64,000 nucleotides of DNA from Aureimonas altamirensis (GTDB lineage Bacteria; Pseudomonadota; Alphaproteobacteria; Rhizobiales; Rhizobiaceae), in contig NZ_JAMQCO010000003.1 of NCBI RefSeq assembly GCF_023702225.1, positions 62,001-126,000 on the forward strand. Reading direction: 5' to 3'. Below are positions 35,246-44,585 of this stretch, one piece after another. Every line of letters begins with the position of its first letter. Position 1 is the first letter of the stretch. Position numbers and translations under genes: made by a program. The notes under the pieces were generated by a model. That model was not told the origin of the DNA. It saw only the letters and a list, made by a program, of their open reading frames with translations, and made no database searches.

Positions 35246-36223
35246 TTACTGCGTTGCGCCGAATATGGCGTTGAATTCCTTCAGATCCTCGTCGGATGCA
35301 GCCAGTGCGGCCGCCGGGTCGAACGGCAGGAGCCTGATGTCCTCACGCGGCGGGAACCCTTCCGGCAGCGCGATGCCGTCCCGCGCCGGGATGTAGCCGA
35401 GCCTGGCCTGCAGCGACTGCCCCTCCTCCGAGAGAAGATAATCGACGAACTTCTTGGCCGCGTCCACATTGCGCGCCGTCGACAGGATCGCCACCGGTTC
35501 GGTCACGGCGGAAACGCCCTCCTCGGGGAAGACGAAGGCGACGGGCGCGCCCTTGGCGGCTTCGCGAATCGGCAGGTAGTCGACAACCATTCCGTAGGCC
35601 TTTTCTCCGGAAGCGACGGACTTCAGCACCGCGCCGTTGCCGCCGGCCGCAACCGCACCATTATCCTTGAGGCTGCGATAATAGTCCCAGCCGAGCGCGG
35701 GAACGCCGGTGAGCGTCTGTGCATGGATCAGCGCCGCGCCGGACGTGGCCGGGCTCGGCATCGCCACAAGCCCTTTCGCTTCGGGCCTGGCCAGATCGGC
35801 CCAGCTCTGCGGGGTCATCTCGGCCGCCGTATTGTAGACGATGCCCGTGGTGATCAGCTTGGTGGAGTGGTAGGCGCCATCCGGGTCGTGCAGGCCTTCC
35901 GCGTAGCCCTCGGCCTCCGGCGAACGGTAGGCAAGAAGCTGGCCCGCCTGCTTCATCCGCTCGAGCGTCACGCTGTCGGCGATCAGAAGCACGTCCGGCG
36001 CCGGGTTTCCGGCTTCGATCTCGGCCATCAGCCGCGCCATCACCTTCGGCGTGCCGTCGCGCACCCACTCGACTTCCAGCCCGGTAGCTTCCTTGAAGCC
36101 GTCGGCGGTGGCCTGCGCGTCTTCATTGGGCTGGCTGGTGTACAGAACGAGGTCGGCGGCGGAGGCCGCGCCACTCAGAAGGCAGAGCGCCAGGGCGGCA
36201 AGAGTGCGGGTCATGTCGGACAT
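35246..36223 (-). CDS. ABC transporter substrate-binding protein, FbpA/AfuA-like
   Basis: This is the 325-residue periplasmic receptor of the importer. It has a Sec signal peptide (TLAALALCLLSGAASAA). The mature start LVLYTSQPNEDAQATADGF and the LIADSVTLERMKQAGQLLAY segment are those of the FbpA/AfuA family (extracellular solute-binding family 1 type). The tyrosine pair that binds iron in FbpA proteins is not obvious near the C terminus, which favours a phosphorylated or other organic ligand; this is an inference. ATG 36223 is chosen; ATG 36214 is three residues downstream. Confidence 0.85.
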   Translation of the reverse strand: MSDMTRTLAALALCLLSGAASAADLVLYTSQPNEDAQATADGFKEATGLEVEWVRDGTPKVMARLMAEIEAGNPAPDVLLIADSVTLERMKQAGQLLAYRSPEAEGYAEGLHDPDGAYHSTKLITTGIVYNTAAEMTPQSWADLARPEAKGLVAMPSPATSGAALIHAQTLTGVPALGWDYYRSLKDNGAVAAGGNGAVLKSVASGEKAYGMVVDYLPIREAAKGAPVAFVFPEEGVSAVTEPVAILSTARNVDAAKKFVDYLLSEEGQSLQARLGYIPARDGIALPEGFPPREDIRLLPFDPAAALAASDEDLKEFNAIFGATQ

Positions 36224-36269
36224 CCAGTGCGGTTTCACGTGGCTGGCAACAACCACAGATCGATGACAG

Positions 36270-37214
36270 TCATGTAACAGGCGCAAGCGGCAAAGTCCGG
36301 TTTTCCTCGCGGCCGAAACCTTCGATCTCCATCCGGTCGTCTTGCAGCGTAACGATGGCGTAGGCGCTCGTATCCGGCGTATCGACCATGCCGCGAAAAT
36401 TGACGAAGTGCCGGCCGTCCAGTTCGCCGTAATTGCCGGCGTGGTTATGCCCGTTCATCCACACGGCAAAGCTGCGATGCGACAAAGCGAGATCGACCAG
36501 CTCGCCGGAATTCCAAAGATTATGTTCGTTCTGCGGAAAGACGGGATAGTGGCACAGGACGATGGCGCGCTCGCCCGCTGCATCCGCAGCGCCGAGGCGT
36601 TCGTCCAGCCAGCGCATCTGCGCCTCGCCCACGGAGCCATTCCAGGTCTGGGCGTTCGATGCGCCGGTTTCCCGCAACCGCGCCAGCCGCTCCGCGGCCA
36701 GCGCCCGGCGCTCGCTGTCGCCCGGCGTCGAGAAAAGGCTGACATCGTTGCCGTCCAGCACGATGAAGCGCACGTCCCCCTTCGCGAAGTCGTACCAGGG
36801 AGCCTCCATGCGCGCCGCCTTGGCGACGGAGCCGAGATAGTCGTCAGCCACATCGAAGTCGTGGTTGCCGAGGACGAAACGGGCCTCATGCCGCAGCCCG
36901 TCATAGACCGGCATGATGTGACCGAAGCTTTCCCAATGCCGGTCGATGATATCGCCCAGCGTGGCGACGAACGACAGGTCCTCGGCGTTGAACGCCTCGA
37001 CGGCCTCTTGCAGCTTCCACAGCGAATTGGCGTAGTAGCGGCCCGACTTCAGGTTGGGCACGACCGGCGCATATTGCGGATCGGCGACGATCCCGAAGCG
37101 CAAGGGGCCGTGCTGCCCCGCCCGCCGTCCCGGCGAGCCGTCGGATGCAGCCATCGCCGGTCCCGTTGCCAGAAGCGTGCCGCCTGCCACCATCACGTCG
37201 CGCCTCGTCACCAT
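36270..37214 (-). CDS. Tat-exported metallophosphoesterase, ADPRM-like
   Basis: This is a 314-residue calcineurin-type phosphoesterase. An N-terminal twin-arginine signal (TRRDVMVAGGTLLATGPAMAA) predicts export in folded form. Metal-site motifs are in order: FGIVADPQYA (Asp45), TLGDIIDRH (Asp88), VLGNHDF (Asn117-His118), LCHYP (His222) and NGHNHAGN (His256, His258). The DPQYA form with the following YYANSLWKLQEAVEAFN matches the manganese-dependent ADP-ribose/CDP-alcohol diphosphatase family, which cleaves ADP-ribose, CDP-choline and CDP-glycerol. It is the first gene of the operon, 46 bp before the importer's receptor, suggesting periplasmic hydrolysis followed by uptake. ATG 37214 was chosen for the Tat signal; a longer frame from 37235 adds seven residues. 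Confidence 0.75.
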   Translation of the reverse strand: MVTRRDVMVAGGTLLATGPAMAASDGSPGRRAGQHGPLRFGIVADPQYAPVVPNLKSGRYYANSLWKLQEAVEAFNAEDLSFVATLGDIIDRHWESFGHIMPVYDGLRHEARFVLGNHDFDVADDYLGSVAKAARMEAPWYDFAKGDVRFIVLDGNDVSLFSTPGDSERRALAAERLARLRETGASNAQTWNGSVGEAQMRWLDERLGAADAAGERAIVLCHYPVFPQNEHNLWNSGELVDLALSHRSFAVWMNGHNHAGNYGELDGRHFVNFRGMVDTPDTSAYAIVTLQDDRMEIEGFGREENRTLPLAPVT

Positions 37215-37304
37215 CGGTCCAGTTCCCCAACGCATCCTCGATCGGCGGCGGTGTTATCGGAGCGCGATGACAGGCCGGTGACGCCTGGCGCATCGGACCG
37301 CGCT

Positions 37305-38738
37305 CTAGAGAAGCTTTCCGGGATTCATGATCCCCTTGGGGTCGAACACCTGCTTGAGCCCGTGCATCAGGCGCATTTCCAGCCCCGCCTTGGTGCGGGC
37401 GAGTTCGGCACGCTTGAGCTGGCCGATCCCATGCTCGGCCGAGAAGCTGCCGCCGAGGCTGGCGACGATGCCGTGGACGATGGCGTTCATTTCGCCCCAG
37501 CGGGCAAGGAAGGCTGCCCGGTCCGCGCCGACGGGTTGGGAAATGTTGTAGTGGATGTTGCCGTCGCCCATATGGCCGAAAGAGACGATCCGCGCACCCG
37601 GCATCGCCACTTCGACCGCCGCGCCCGCTTCGGCCAGGAACCGCGGCACCAGGGCGACCGGCACGGAAACGTCGTGCTTGATGGAGCCGCCCTCCGGCTT
37701 CTGCGCCCAGCTCATCTCCTCGCGCATGCGCCAGAAGTCGGCGGCATCCGACAGGGATTGCGCGATGGCCGCGTCTTCCACGGCGCCCTCTTCGAAGGCC
37801 GCCTCGAGTATATGCTCCATCGTCTCGCGGGCATCCTGCGCGGAACGGCCCGACGATATCTCGATCAGGACATACCATGCGTGCTGCCCCGCCAGGGGAT
37901 CACGCGCCCCCTGCGTGTGCCGGATGGTGAATTCCATGCCGATGCGCGGCATCAGCTCGAACGCCGTCAGCTGTCCGCCGGCGCGGCCCTCCGCCAGCTT
38001 CAGAAGCGCCAGCGCCGCCTCCGGCGAAGGCAAGCCGACATAGGCCACCTCGCGGCCGGCAGGCCGTGGGAACAACTTCAGCACGGCCGCGGTGATGACC
38101 GCGAGCGTGCCTTCCGAGCCGATCAGAAGGTCTTTCAGGTCGTAGCCGCGATTATCCTTCTTGAGGCGCCGCAGGCCATGAAATACCTCGCCCCCCGGCA
38201 GCACCGCCTCGATGCCGAGGCACAATTCCCGCGCGTTGCCATAGGCCAGCACGTTCGTGCCCCCGGCATTCGAGGCGAGATTGCCGCCGATCTCGCACGA
38301 GCCTTCCGACCCCAGCGACAGCGGGAAGAGAAGCCCGGCCTCGGCGGCCGCCTCCTGCGCCCTCTGCAGCACCACGCCGGCTTCCACCACCATCGTGCGC
38401 CCGGCCGGGTCCACGTCGCGGATGCGGTCCAGCCGCGACAGGGACAAAAGGACCTCCGCCTCGGAGCGCGGCGATTGCGCGCCGACCAGGCCGGTATTGC
38501 CGCCCTGCGGCACGATGGGCGTTCCGGTTTCCTGGGCCAGCGCCATGATGGCCGAGACCTCGTCCACCGTGCCGGGGCGCAGCACCAGCCGCGTGCGACC
38601 GGCGAAGAGATCGCGCTCCTCCCGGATGTAGGGAGCGATCCTGTCGGCCTCGGTCAGCGCGTTGGCCGTGCCGACGATGGCGGAGAAGCGTTCGATCAGC
38701 GTGTCGGGCACTGCCTCGGTGGAGATGGGCGTATCCAT
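37305..38738 (-). CDS. FAD-linked D-2-hydroxyacid dehydrogenase (D-2-HGDH/GlcD-like)
   Basis: This 477-residue flavoenzyme has the vanillyl-alcohol-oxidase FAD fold: VPQGGNTGLVGAQSP binds the pyrophosphate, followed by SLGSEGSCEIGGNLASNAGG. The C-terminal catalytic region shows VSFGHMGDGNIHYNIS, with the metal-binding histidines, and SFSAEHGIGQLKRAEL. This is the pattern of D-2-hydroxyglutarate and D-lactate dehydrogenases that pass electrons to the quinone pool or an ETF. The ATG has GGAGGAACAGAC before it. It is followed after 12 bp by the tsaC gene, so the two may be co-transcribed. Confidence 0.88.
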   Translation of the reverse strand: MDTPISTEAVPDTLIERFSAIVGTANALTEADRIAPYIREERDLFAGRTRLVLRPGTVDEVSAIMALAQETGTPIVPQGGNTGLVGAQSPRSEAEVLLSLSRLDRIRDVDPAGRTMVVEAGVVLQRAQEAAAEAGLLFPLSLGSEGSCEIGGNLASNAGGTNVLAYGNARELCLGIEAVLPGGEVFHGLRRLKKDNRGYDLKDLLIGSEGTLAVITAAVLKLFPRPAGREVAYVGLPSPEAALALLKLAEGRAGGQLTAFELMPRIGMEFTIRHTQGARDPLAGQHAWYVLIEISSGRSAQDARETMEHILEAAFEEGAVEDAAIAQSLSDAADFWRMREEMSWAQKPEGGSIKHDVSVPVALVPRFLAEAGAAVEVAMPGARIVSFGHMGDGNIHYNISQPVGADRAAFLARWGEMNAIVHGIVASLGGSFSAEHGIGQLKRAELARTKAGLEMRLMHGLKQVFDPKGIMNPGKLL

Positions 38739-38750
38739 GTCTGTTCCTCC

Positions 38751-39710
38751 TTATCGCGGGGCAGCAGCGCGACGAAGCCTGTCGTTGATGGCAAGCCCAA
38801 GTCCACGCTCCGGTATCGGAGCGACGGCGATCCGCGTGATGTCCGGACGGTCGAGCGCCGCCAATGCAGCGAAAAGGTTGCTGGCGGCCTCGGCGAGATC
38901 GCCGCCCCGGCTGAGATTGAAGACGCTCGCGGCGGCGGCCGCCCCTGCGATAGCCTCGTCGCCGAAGGCGATCAGGTGCTCGCCGGGGTCCACATGGGAC
39001 GCGTTGAGGCGCACCGCTCCGGAGGGCGCGTAGTGCGATTGCATCTGGCCCGGCGCCTCGATGCCTTCGCCTTGCCCCGATACGACCGGCACGCCGAGGG
39101 CCTCCGTCACCGCCTCGACGGTCAAGCCGCCGGGGCGCAGCAGATACAGGGCCCCGTTATCGGGTTTGAGGATCGTCGATTCGAGCCCGACCGCGGCCGG
39201 GCCGGCATCGAGGATCAAGTCGACGCGGCCGGCGAGGCTGCGCGCGACATGCCTGGCGGTCGTCGGCGAAACCTTGCCCGAGCGGTTGGCGCTGGGCGCT
39301 GCAAGGGGGCGCCCCAGCCTGTGCACGATCTCGGCCATGGGGCCGCGCGGCATGCGCAGAGCAAGCGTCGGCAGTCCGGCAGTCACCAGGGGATGCACGG
39401 GCGACCCTTCGGCGAGCGGCAGCACCAGGGTCAGCGGCCCCGGCCAGAAGCGTTCGGCAAGCGCCAGCGCCAGCGGCTCGAACCGTGCGAAGCGCCGCGC
39501 CATCTCCATGCTCGAGACATGCCCGATCAGCGGGTTGAAGGAAGGGCGGCCCTTGGCCTCGTAGATACGGGCGACGGCCCGGCCCGACGTCGCGTCGGCC
39601 GCAAGGCCGTATACGGTTTCCGTCGGAAGGGCCACGAGCCCGCCATCGGCCAGGCAGGCAACCGCCTGCGCCATGCTGTCTTCCGAACTGTCGAGGATGC
39701 GGCCCGTCAT
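38751..39710 (-). CDS. L-threonylcarbamoyladenylate synthase (TsaC/Sua5)
   Basis: This enzyme makes threonylcarbamoyl-AMP from threonine, bicarbonate and ATP for the t6A modification of ANN-decoding tRNAs. The YrdC domain (about residues 10-190) shows GGLVALPTETVYGLAADATS and KGRPSFNPLIGHV near the start and LAAPSANRSGKVSPTTA. A C-terminal Sua5 domain follows (about 200-319), making it the longer 319-residue Sua5 form. The other t6A genes are not in this window. Confidence 0.93.
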   Translation of the reverse strand: MTGRILDSSEDSMAQAVACLADGGLVALPTETVYGLAADATSGRAVARIYEAKGRPSFNPLIGHVSSMEMARRFARFEPLALALAERFWPGPLTLVLPLAEGSPVHPLVTAGLPTLALRMPRGPMAEIVHRLGRPLAAPSANRSGKVSPTTARHVARSLAGRVDLILDAGPAAVGLESTILKPDNGALYLLRPGGLTVEAVTEALGVPVVSGQGEGIEAPGQMQSHYAPSGAVRLNASHVDPGEHLIAFGDEAIAGAAAAASVFNLSRGGDLAEAASNLFAALAALDRPDITRIAVAPIPERGLGLAINDRLRRAAAPR

Positions 39711-39779
39711 GTGCCCCTGCCGGTTTCACCGCGAGCATCTATCGCGAAGCGGCGGGCAAAGGAAAGATGCAGCGCGCGC

Positions 39780-41222
39780 TCAGCGCGTCAGGTCGAAGGC
39801 GTCGGCCACGCGCCCGCCCGCCGTGGCAAGGGCCTGAACGGCCACCGCGGCCCCGGTCAGGCGGCCGCCACGCTCGGTGTCGCCATCGACCAGCGCCGCG
39901 ACGGCGGCGGCGCCATCGACGATACCGGCCTTCTTTTCCGGCGCGTCCTGCACCTTCCGCATCTGCTCTATGATGAAGGAGCGGGCCTCGGCCGGAATGC
40001 GCGGGGCAACGTCGCCGACGGGCGTCGCGACCGGATGGCGGTACTGCCCGCGCATGGGCACGGCATCCGCATCGTCGTCGGCCAGGACGGCCCACACACG
40101 TTGCATCTTGGCCCCGAGCTTCTGGAACGACTGGGCCATGGCGTCGACCGGGCCGCCATGCCTGTCGCCCGGCATATCCGGGTCGGTTCGGGGCGAACCG
40201 GTCAGGGAAGACAGGATCGGCTGGCGGTCCTGTCCGGCATGCTCGCGCCGGGCGACTTCCGTCAGGAGGGCCAGCGGATCGCGCCGCGCGACGTCGCCCG
40301 AAGGCCCGAAGGCGTTGAGCATCGGCGACGGGCCAGCCGCCTCCGCCATCAGGGTTCCCTCGTCCGCCGGAAGATCGCGGACGAGATCGGGGAATGGCCA
40401 GGCCTTCTTGAGGTCGGCGACCGACAGCGGCGAGACGTTGACGTCGATATCCGTCTGCGCGCCCTGAACACGGTAGGGGCAGGAGCGCTCCGAGCAGTTA
40501 TGCATGGACGAGAATTGCCACAACGCGTAATCGGGCCAGGTATTTTCGGGGAACAGGCCGGTGATGTCGTCGCGGTAGCGCGCATACCAGAGCGGCAGCC
40601 GCGACAGCAGCGGATAGGCCTTCTGGTTCTTGTCGATATAGGCTGCGGTATTGCCGTTCGTATACAGGACGGGGTAGCGGCCGGTGCGCAGCTTGATCTG
40701 GTCCGCGAAGATCTCCGCGTCGGCAAGCGACATCCATTCCGGCGAAATATCCTCGATGTCGAGGGCGATCAGATCGTCCTCCGCCGGCTCGGCGAAATCG
40801 AGGAAATGATCGGCCTGCTCGCGCGGGTTGCCCGGCCGCGCCAGATGGTAGGCGCCCCATTTGAGGCCAAGCTGCTTCGCCATGGCGCGGCGGGTCTGGT
40901 ACAATTCGCGCGTGACGGAGTACTTCCACCAGCGGTTCTTGCACAGCTTTTCGTCGTCGCCCGACAGGCCACGGCACGACCAGGATGGCGGTAGCCCGTC
41001 CGACGCCTTGTTGATGAAGCCGGCGATGCGCTCGTCTGAGGTCAGCTCGACCCAATCGATGGGGTTGAATTCGTAGGCGTCGATGACGAGGGCGCGATCC
41101 TCGTTCTTCCAGGGCTGGTTCCATGCGGCGGAAGCCGGCGTCGCGGCAATGACCACGAGGCTCGCCGCCAGGGCGGCAGTCCAGTGCATTGCGGCCTTGA
41201 GCGCCGCAGCCGGCTTTCGCAT
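39780..41222 (-). CDS. Secreted GH25 muramidase-like protein with C-terminal extension
   Basis: This is a 480-residue protein with a signal peptide (about residues 1-33, ending TPASA-AW). The N-terminal half is a glycosyl hydrolase 25 domain: VIDAYEFNPIDW (Asp48), WGAYHLARPGN, the DxE catalytic pair in IALDIEDIS (Asp155, Glu157), RYPVLYTNGN, LPLWYARYRDD and YALWQFSS, closing with TDIDVNVSPL. The residues after about 270 form a long extension I cannot assign, rich in Asp, Ala and Arg. GH25 enzymes cleave peptidoglycan and are common in phages and Gram-positives. A periplasmic remodelling enzyme is the likely role here; there are no phage genes nearby. Confidence 0.82.
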   Translation of the reverse strand: MRKPAAALKAAMHWTAALAASLVVIAATPASAAWNQPWKNEDRALVIDAYEFNPIDWVELTSDERIAGFINKASDGLPPSWSCRGLSGDDEKLCKNRWWKYSVTRELYQTRRAMAKQLGLKWGAYHLARPGNPREQADHFLDFAEPAEDDLIALDIEDISPEWMSLADAEIFADQIKLRTGRYPVLYTNGNTAAYIDKNQKAYPLLSRLPLWYARYRDDITGLFPENTWPDYALWQFSSMHNCSERSCPYRVQGAQTDIDVNVSPLSVADLKKAWPFPDLVRDLPADEGTLMAEAAGPSPMLNAFGPSGDVARRDPLALLTEVARREHAGQDRQPILSSLTGSPRTDPDMPGDRHGGPVDAMAQSFQKLGAKMQRVWAVLADDDADAVPMRGQYRHPVATPVGDVAPRIPAEARSFIIEQMRKVQDAPEKKAGIVDGAAAVAALVDGDTERGGRLTGAAVAVQALATAGGRVADAFDLTR

Positions 41223-41426
41223 TCGGTATGCCCCCTCAATCGTCGCCAGGCGCGCAGCCAGGCGACCGCATCGATATCCGCAACATTGCCTTTCGCGGCA
41301 CTTTCTGCCGCTATTTCAAGCCCTTGTACCAGTGCAATCAGGCAAGTTGGCGGCAGGATACGGGCACAAACGTATTTTTTTCCTTAATGAATCCTTGCTG
41401 CGGACGGCCGCATTGTAACGGATGCG

Positions 41427-43556
41427 TCATCCCGCGATGCGCGAGAAGTCGGCAACGCGCGTCGTGGCCTGCCGGATGCGGGCCAGGAGCGCCAGGCGAT
41501 TGGCGCGGATGGCGGCATCGTCGGCATTCACCAGCACCTTGTCGAAGAAGGCGTCGGCCGGTGCGCGAAGGGTCGCCAGCGCCGCCGCCGCCGCACCGTA
41601 ATCCTCTGCGCCCAGCGCATCGGACAGCCGGCCTTCCGCATCGCCGATCGCCATCAGCAACGCCTGCTCTTCCGCCTGTTCGAAACGGGCGGGATCGACG
41701 GCCGCGGCCACCGCAGTGCCCTTCTTTTCTTCCGCCGCAAGGATATTGGCCGCGCGGCGATAGGCGGCCAGCAGGTTGCGGCCGTCTTCCGTATCGAGAA
41801 GCTGTCCGAGCGCGGCGACACGGGCCGCGATATCCACGATATCGTCGTTGCGTCCGCCTTCGCCCTCGCTCGACAGCACGGCATCGACGAGGTCGTGCCG
41901 GGCCCCGCTGTCGCGCAGCTGCACCTTGAGCCTGTCGTGGAAGAAGGTGATCAGGTCGCCCGCCGGCACGAACTGGCCGAGCGGCAGGCGGATCGCGTTG
42001 TCGATGAGGATGCGGATCACCCCGAGCGCCGCACGCCGCAGCGCATAGGGATCCTTCGAGCCGGTCGGCTTTTCGTCGATGGACCAGAAGCCCGCCAGCG
42101 TATCCAGCTTGTCGGCCAGCGCGACGGCGATCGCCACCGCATCGGCCGGAACGCGGTCCGTCGGGCCGAGCGGCTTGTAATGATCCTCCAGGGCGGCCTG
42201 CACGGAAGCTGTTTCGCCTTGCAGCCCCGCATATTTACGGCCCATCAGGCCCTGCAACTCGGGAAACTCGCCGACGGCTTCCGTCGTCAGATCCGCCTTG
42301 GCCAGAACGGCGGCGCGGCGCGCCTGCGCCGGGTCGGCGCCGACGATCGGCGCCAGCACCGCCGCAAGATCGGCGATGCGGCGGACGCGCTGGCCTTGCG
42401 TGCCCAGCCTGGCGTGGAAGGTAACGCCGAGCGCTTCCAGCTTGGCCATACGCTGGTCCAGCGGGCGGGCGAGGTCCAGCCCGAAATCGTCGGCGATACC
42501 GGCATAGGATGCGACATCCGGCAGATCGCCCTGGTCGGTGCGCCAGAAGTAGAGGGCGTCGGAAAGACGGGCGCGCACCACCTTGCCGTTGCCGCGCATG
42601 ATCTCGCGTCCGCCATCGGCGGCCTCGATATTGGCGACGAGCAGGAAGCGGTTGGCCAGGCCATCCTGTCCGCGGCGGCGGGTGACGAAGCATTTCTGGT
42701 TGGTTCGGATGGTAAGCTGGATCATCTCGGCCGGAATGGCGAGAAAGGCCTCGTCGAATTCGCCCATCAGCACGACGGGCCATTCCACGAGGCCGCTGAC
42801 CTCTTCCAGCAGCCCATCGTCCGCGACGACATCCAGCCCCTGCGCGAAGGCGAGCGTCTCGGCATCGGTGCGGATGATGTCCTTCCGCCGTTCGGCGTCC
42901 AGCACCACATGCGCCTTCTCGAGCTTGTGGGCATAATCCTCGAAACGGCGGACGGCAAATGGCTCGGGCGCATGGAAGCGATGGCCGACCGTCTCGTTGC
43001 CGGACCGGATGCCCGATACCTCGAAGGGCACCACCACCGTCTCGCCCTGCTCCGGCCCGAACAGGCAGATGATGGATTGCAGCGGCCGCACCCAGCGCAG
43101 GCTGCCCGGCTCCCGCGAGGCGGCGCCCCAGCGCATGGATTTCGGCCATGGGAAATCGCGGATGATGCCAGGCATCACTTCGGCCAGGATCTCCTCCGCC
43201 GGGCGGCCCGGCTTCTGGATGACGGCGACGTAGAATTCGCCCTTCTTGCCGTCGGAACGCACCTCGGCCTCGCCGATGGAAACGAGGCCCGCCCCGCGCA
43301 GGAACCCCTCAATCGCCTTTTCCGGCGCATCGGTGCGCGGCCCCTTGCGCTCTTCACGCACGTCGCGCGAACGCGCGTCCACCCCCCGGATGTCCAGTGT
43401 CAGGCGCCGCGGCGTCCAGTATTCGCGGGCGCCCTCATAGGTCAGGCCGGCGGCGACGAGCGCCTCCGTGACGAGCTTCTTCAGGTCGCCCGCCGCCTTG
43501 CGCTGCATGCGGGCGGGGATCTCCTCCGAACGGAGTTCTAGAAGCAGGTCTGGCAT
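41427..43556 (-). CDS. glyS: Glycyl-tRNA synthetase beta subunit
   Basis: This is the beta chain of the alpha2-beta2 bacterial glycyl-tRNA synthetase. The 709-residue product has the N-terminal [18 protein letters not shown] and the conserved [10 protein letters not shown] and [18 protein letters not shown]-terminal anticodon-binding region ends in the helical [19 protein letters not shown]. It lies 66 bp downstream of the zinc-protease gene and shares the operon with glyQ. A 204-bp gap (41223-41426) separates it from the GH25 gene and holds a small hairpin (GCGGCA 41295-41300 / TGCCGC 41306-41311), but no clear terminator T run. Confidence 0.95.
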   Translation of the reverse strand: MPDLLLELRSEEIPARMQRKAAGDLKKLVTEALVAAGLTYEGAREYWTPRRLTLDIRGVDARSRDVREERKGPRTDAPEKAIEGFLRGAGLVSIGEAEVRSDGKKGEFYVAVIQKPGRPAEEILAEVMPGIIRDFPWPKSMRWGAASREPGSLRWVRPLQSIICLFGPEQGETVVVPFEVSGIRSGNETVGHRFHAPEPFAVRRFEDYAHKLEKAHVVLDAERRKDIIRTDAETLAFAQGLDVVADDGLLEEVSGLVEWPVVLMGEFDEAFLAIPAEMIQLTIRTNQKCFVTRRRGQDGLANRFLLVANIEAADGGREIMRGNGKVVRARLSDALYFWRTDQGDLPDVASYAGIADDFGLDLARPLDQRMAKLEALGVTFHARLGTQGQRVRRIADLAAVLAPIVGADPAQARRAAVLAKADLTTEAVGEFPELQGLMGRKYAGLQGETASVQAALEDHYKPLGPTDRVPADAVAIAVALADKLDTLAGFWSIDEKPTGSKDPYALRRAALGVIRILIDNAIRLPLGQFVPAGDLITFFHDRLKVQLRDSGARHDLVDAVLSSEGEGGRNDDIVDIAARVAALGQLLDTEDGRNLLAAYRRAANILAAEEKKGTAVAAAVDPARFEQAEEQALLMAIGDAEGRLSDALGAEDYGAAAAALATLRAPADAFFDKVLVNADDAAIRANRLALLARIRQATTRVADFSRIAG

Positions 43557-43622
43557 GGTCTGGTTCCGGCGTTGGGACTTCGCCCGGCTCCTTCCGACAC
43601 CATGCCCGGCCTGTCAAGGCCG

Positions 43623-44510
43623 CTACAGCCGTCCCTGGAAGGTATCGCAGGTGGCCATGTCGCCGCTTTCGTAGCCGCGCTTGAACCATTGCTGCCGCTG
43701 CGCCGACGTGCCGTGGGTGAAGCTGTCCGGCACGACCGTGGCTTGGCTGCGACGCTGCAGCGTATCGTCGCCGATCTGCGAGGCGGCATTGAGCGCCTCG
43801 TCGATGTCTCCGGGCTCGAGATATCCCGCCTGATAGGTATCGTGCGCCCAGATGCCGGCGTAGCAATCGGCCTGCAACTCCACCAGCACCGACACCGAAT
43901 TGGCGTCGGCCTGCGACATCTGCCGACGCATTTCCGTGGTGCGCGGCAGGATGCCCGTCACGTTCTGCACGTGATGGCCGACTTCGTGCGCGATCACGTA
44001 GGCCTGTGCGAAATCGCCGGGAGAGTTGAGCTGGCCGGCGAGCTGCCGGAAGAAGGACAGGTCGATATACACCTTCTGGTCGAGCGGACAGTAGAAGGGG
44101 CCCATAGCCGCGGCCGCCTGGCCGCAGGCGGAGGAGACGCTGCCGGAAAACATCACCAGCGTCGGCTCCGGGTAGGTTTCGCCCGAATCGGCGAAACGGC
44201 GGTTCCAGACGTCTTCGGTATCGGCCAGCACCGTTGCGACGAAGTCGTCCGTCTCGTCCGCGGTGCCCTGCGGCCCGGGCCCGCGTGCCACCTGGCTCTG
44301 CCCGCTTCCGCCGCCCTGGTCCATGCCCAGCAGCGCAAGGGGGTTGATACCGAAGCCCAGCCACAGGATGGCTATGATGATGAGAAGGCCGATCCCGCCG
44401 CCGCCGCCCGCGCGAACCGGAATCCGCATGGGACCGCCGCCGCCGAAGCCGCCCCCCGACCCGCGCTGGTCCGACACGTTGGTGCTCTGCCTGCGACCCT
44501 TCCACTGCAT
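43623..44510 (-). CDS. Neutral zinc metallopeptidase, YpfJ-like
   Basis: This 295-residue protein belongs to the putative neutral zinc metallopeptidase family. A Gly-rich N terminus and one membrane-spanning segment (about residues 36-55) precede an exposed catalytic domain. The zinc motif HEVGHH sits in AYVIAHEVGHHVQNVTG, and the family ending YEPGDIDEALNAASQIGDDT-like segment and SFTHGTSAQRQQWF are present. ATG 44510 has GGAGG six bases before it; an upstream in-frame ATG does not. It lies between glyQ and glyS, an unusual but recurring position in related genomes. Target proteins are unknown. Confidence 0.88.
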   Translation of the reverse strand: MQWKGRRQSTNVSDQRGSGGGFGGGGPMRIPVRAGGGGGIGLLIIIAILWLGFGINPLALLGMDQGGGSGQSQVARGPGPQGTADETDDFVATVLADTEDVWNRRFADSGETYPEPTLVMFSGSVSSACGQAAAAMGPFYCPLDQKVYIDLSFFRQLAGQLNSPGDFAQAYVIAHEVGHHVQNVTGILPRTTEMRRQMSQADANSVSVLVELQADCYAGIWAHDTYQAGYLEPGDIDEALNAASQIGDDTLQRRSQATVVPDSFTHGTSAQRQQWFKRGYESGDMATCDTFQGRL

Positions 44511-44585
44511 GGGAACCCTCCACCGCTTCACGCAATGCAGGATAGGGCAGATCGCGAAATAATCACCAGTTGTTTATGCGCCTTG

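Noticed and set aside
33547-36223. Importer called as a ferric-iron transporter
   Set aside because: The receptor lacks an obvious iron-binding tyrosine pair and the operon begins with a phosphoesterase. I therefore keep the class name without fixing the substrate.
36342-40994. A 1550-codon open frame on the plus strand
   Set aside because: It lies entirely opposite real minus-strand genes (phosphoesterase, FAD dehydrogenase, tsaC, GH25) and reads as Arg/His/Gly-rich noise. Long false frames like this are expected in high-GC DNA.
39780-41222. GH25 gene as a prophage remnant
   Set aside because: Neighbours on both sides are housekeeping genes, GC content is the same as elsewhere, and no integrase, holin or capsid gene is visible.
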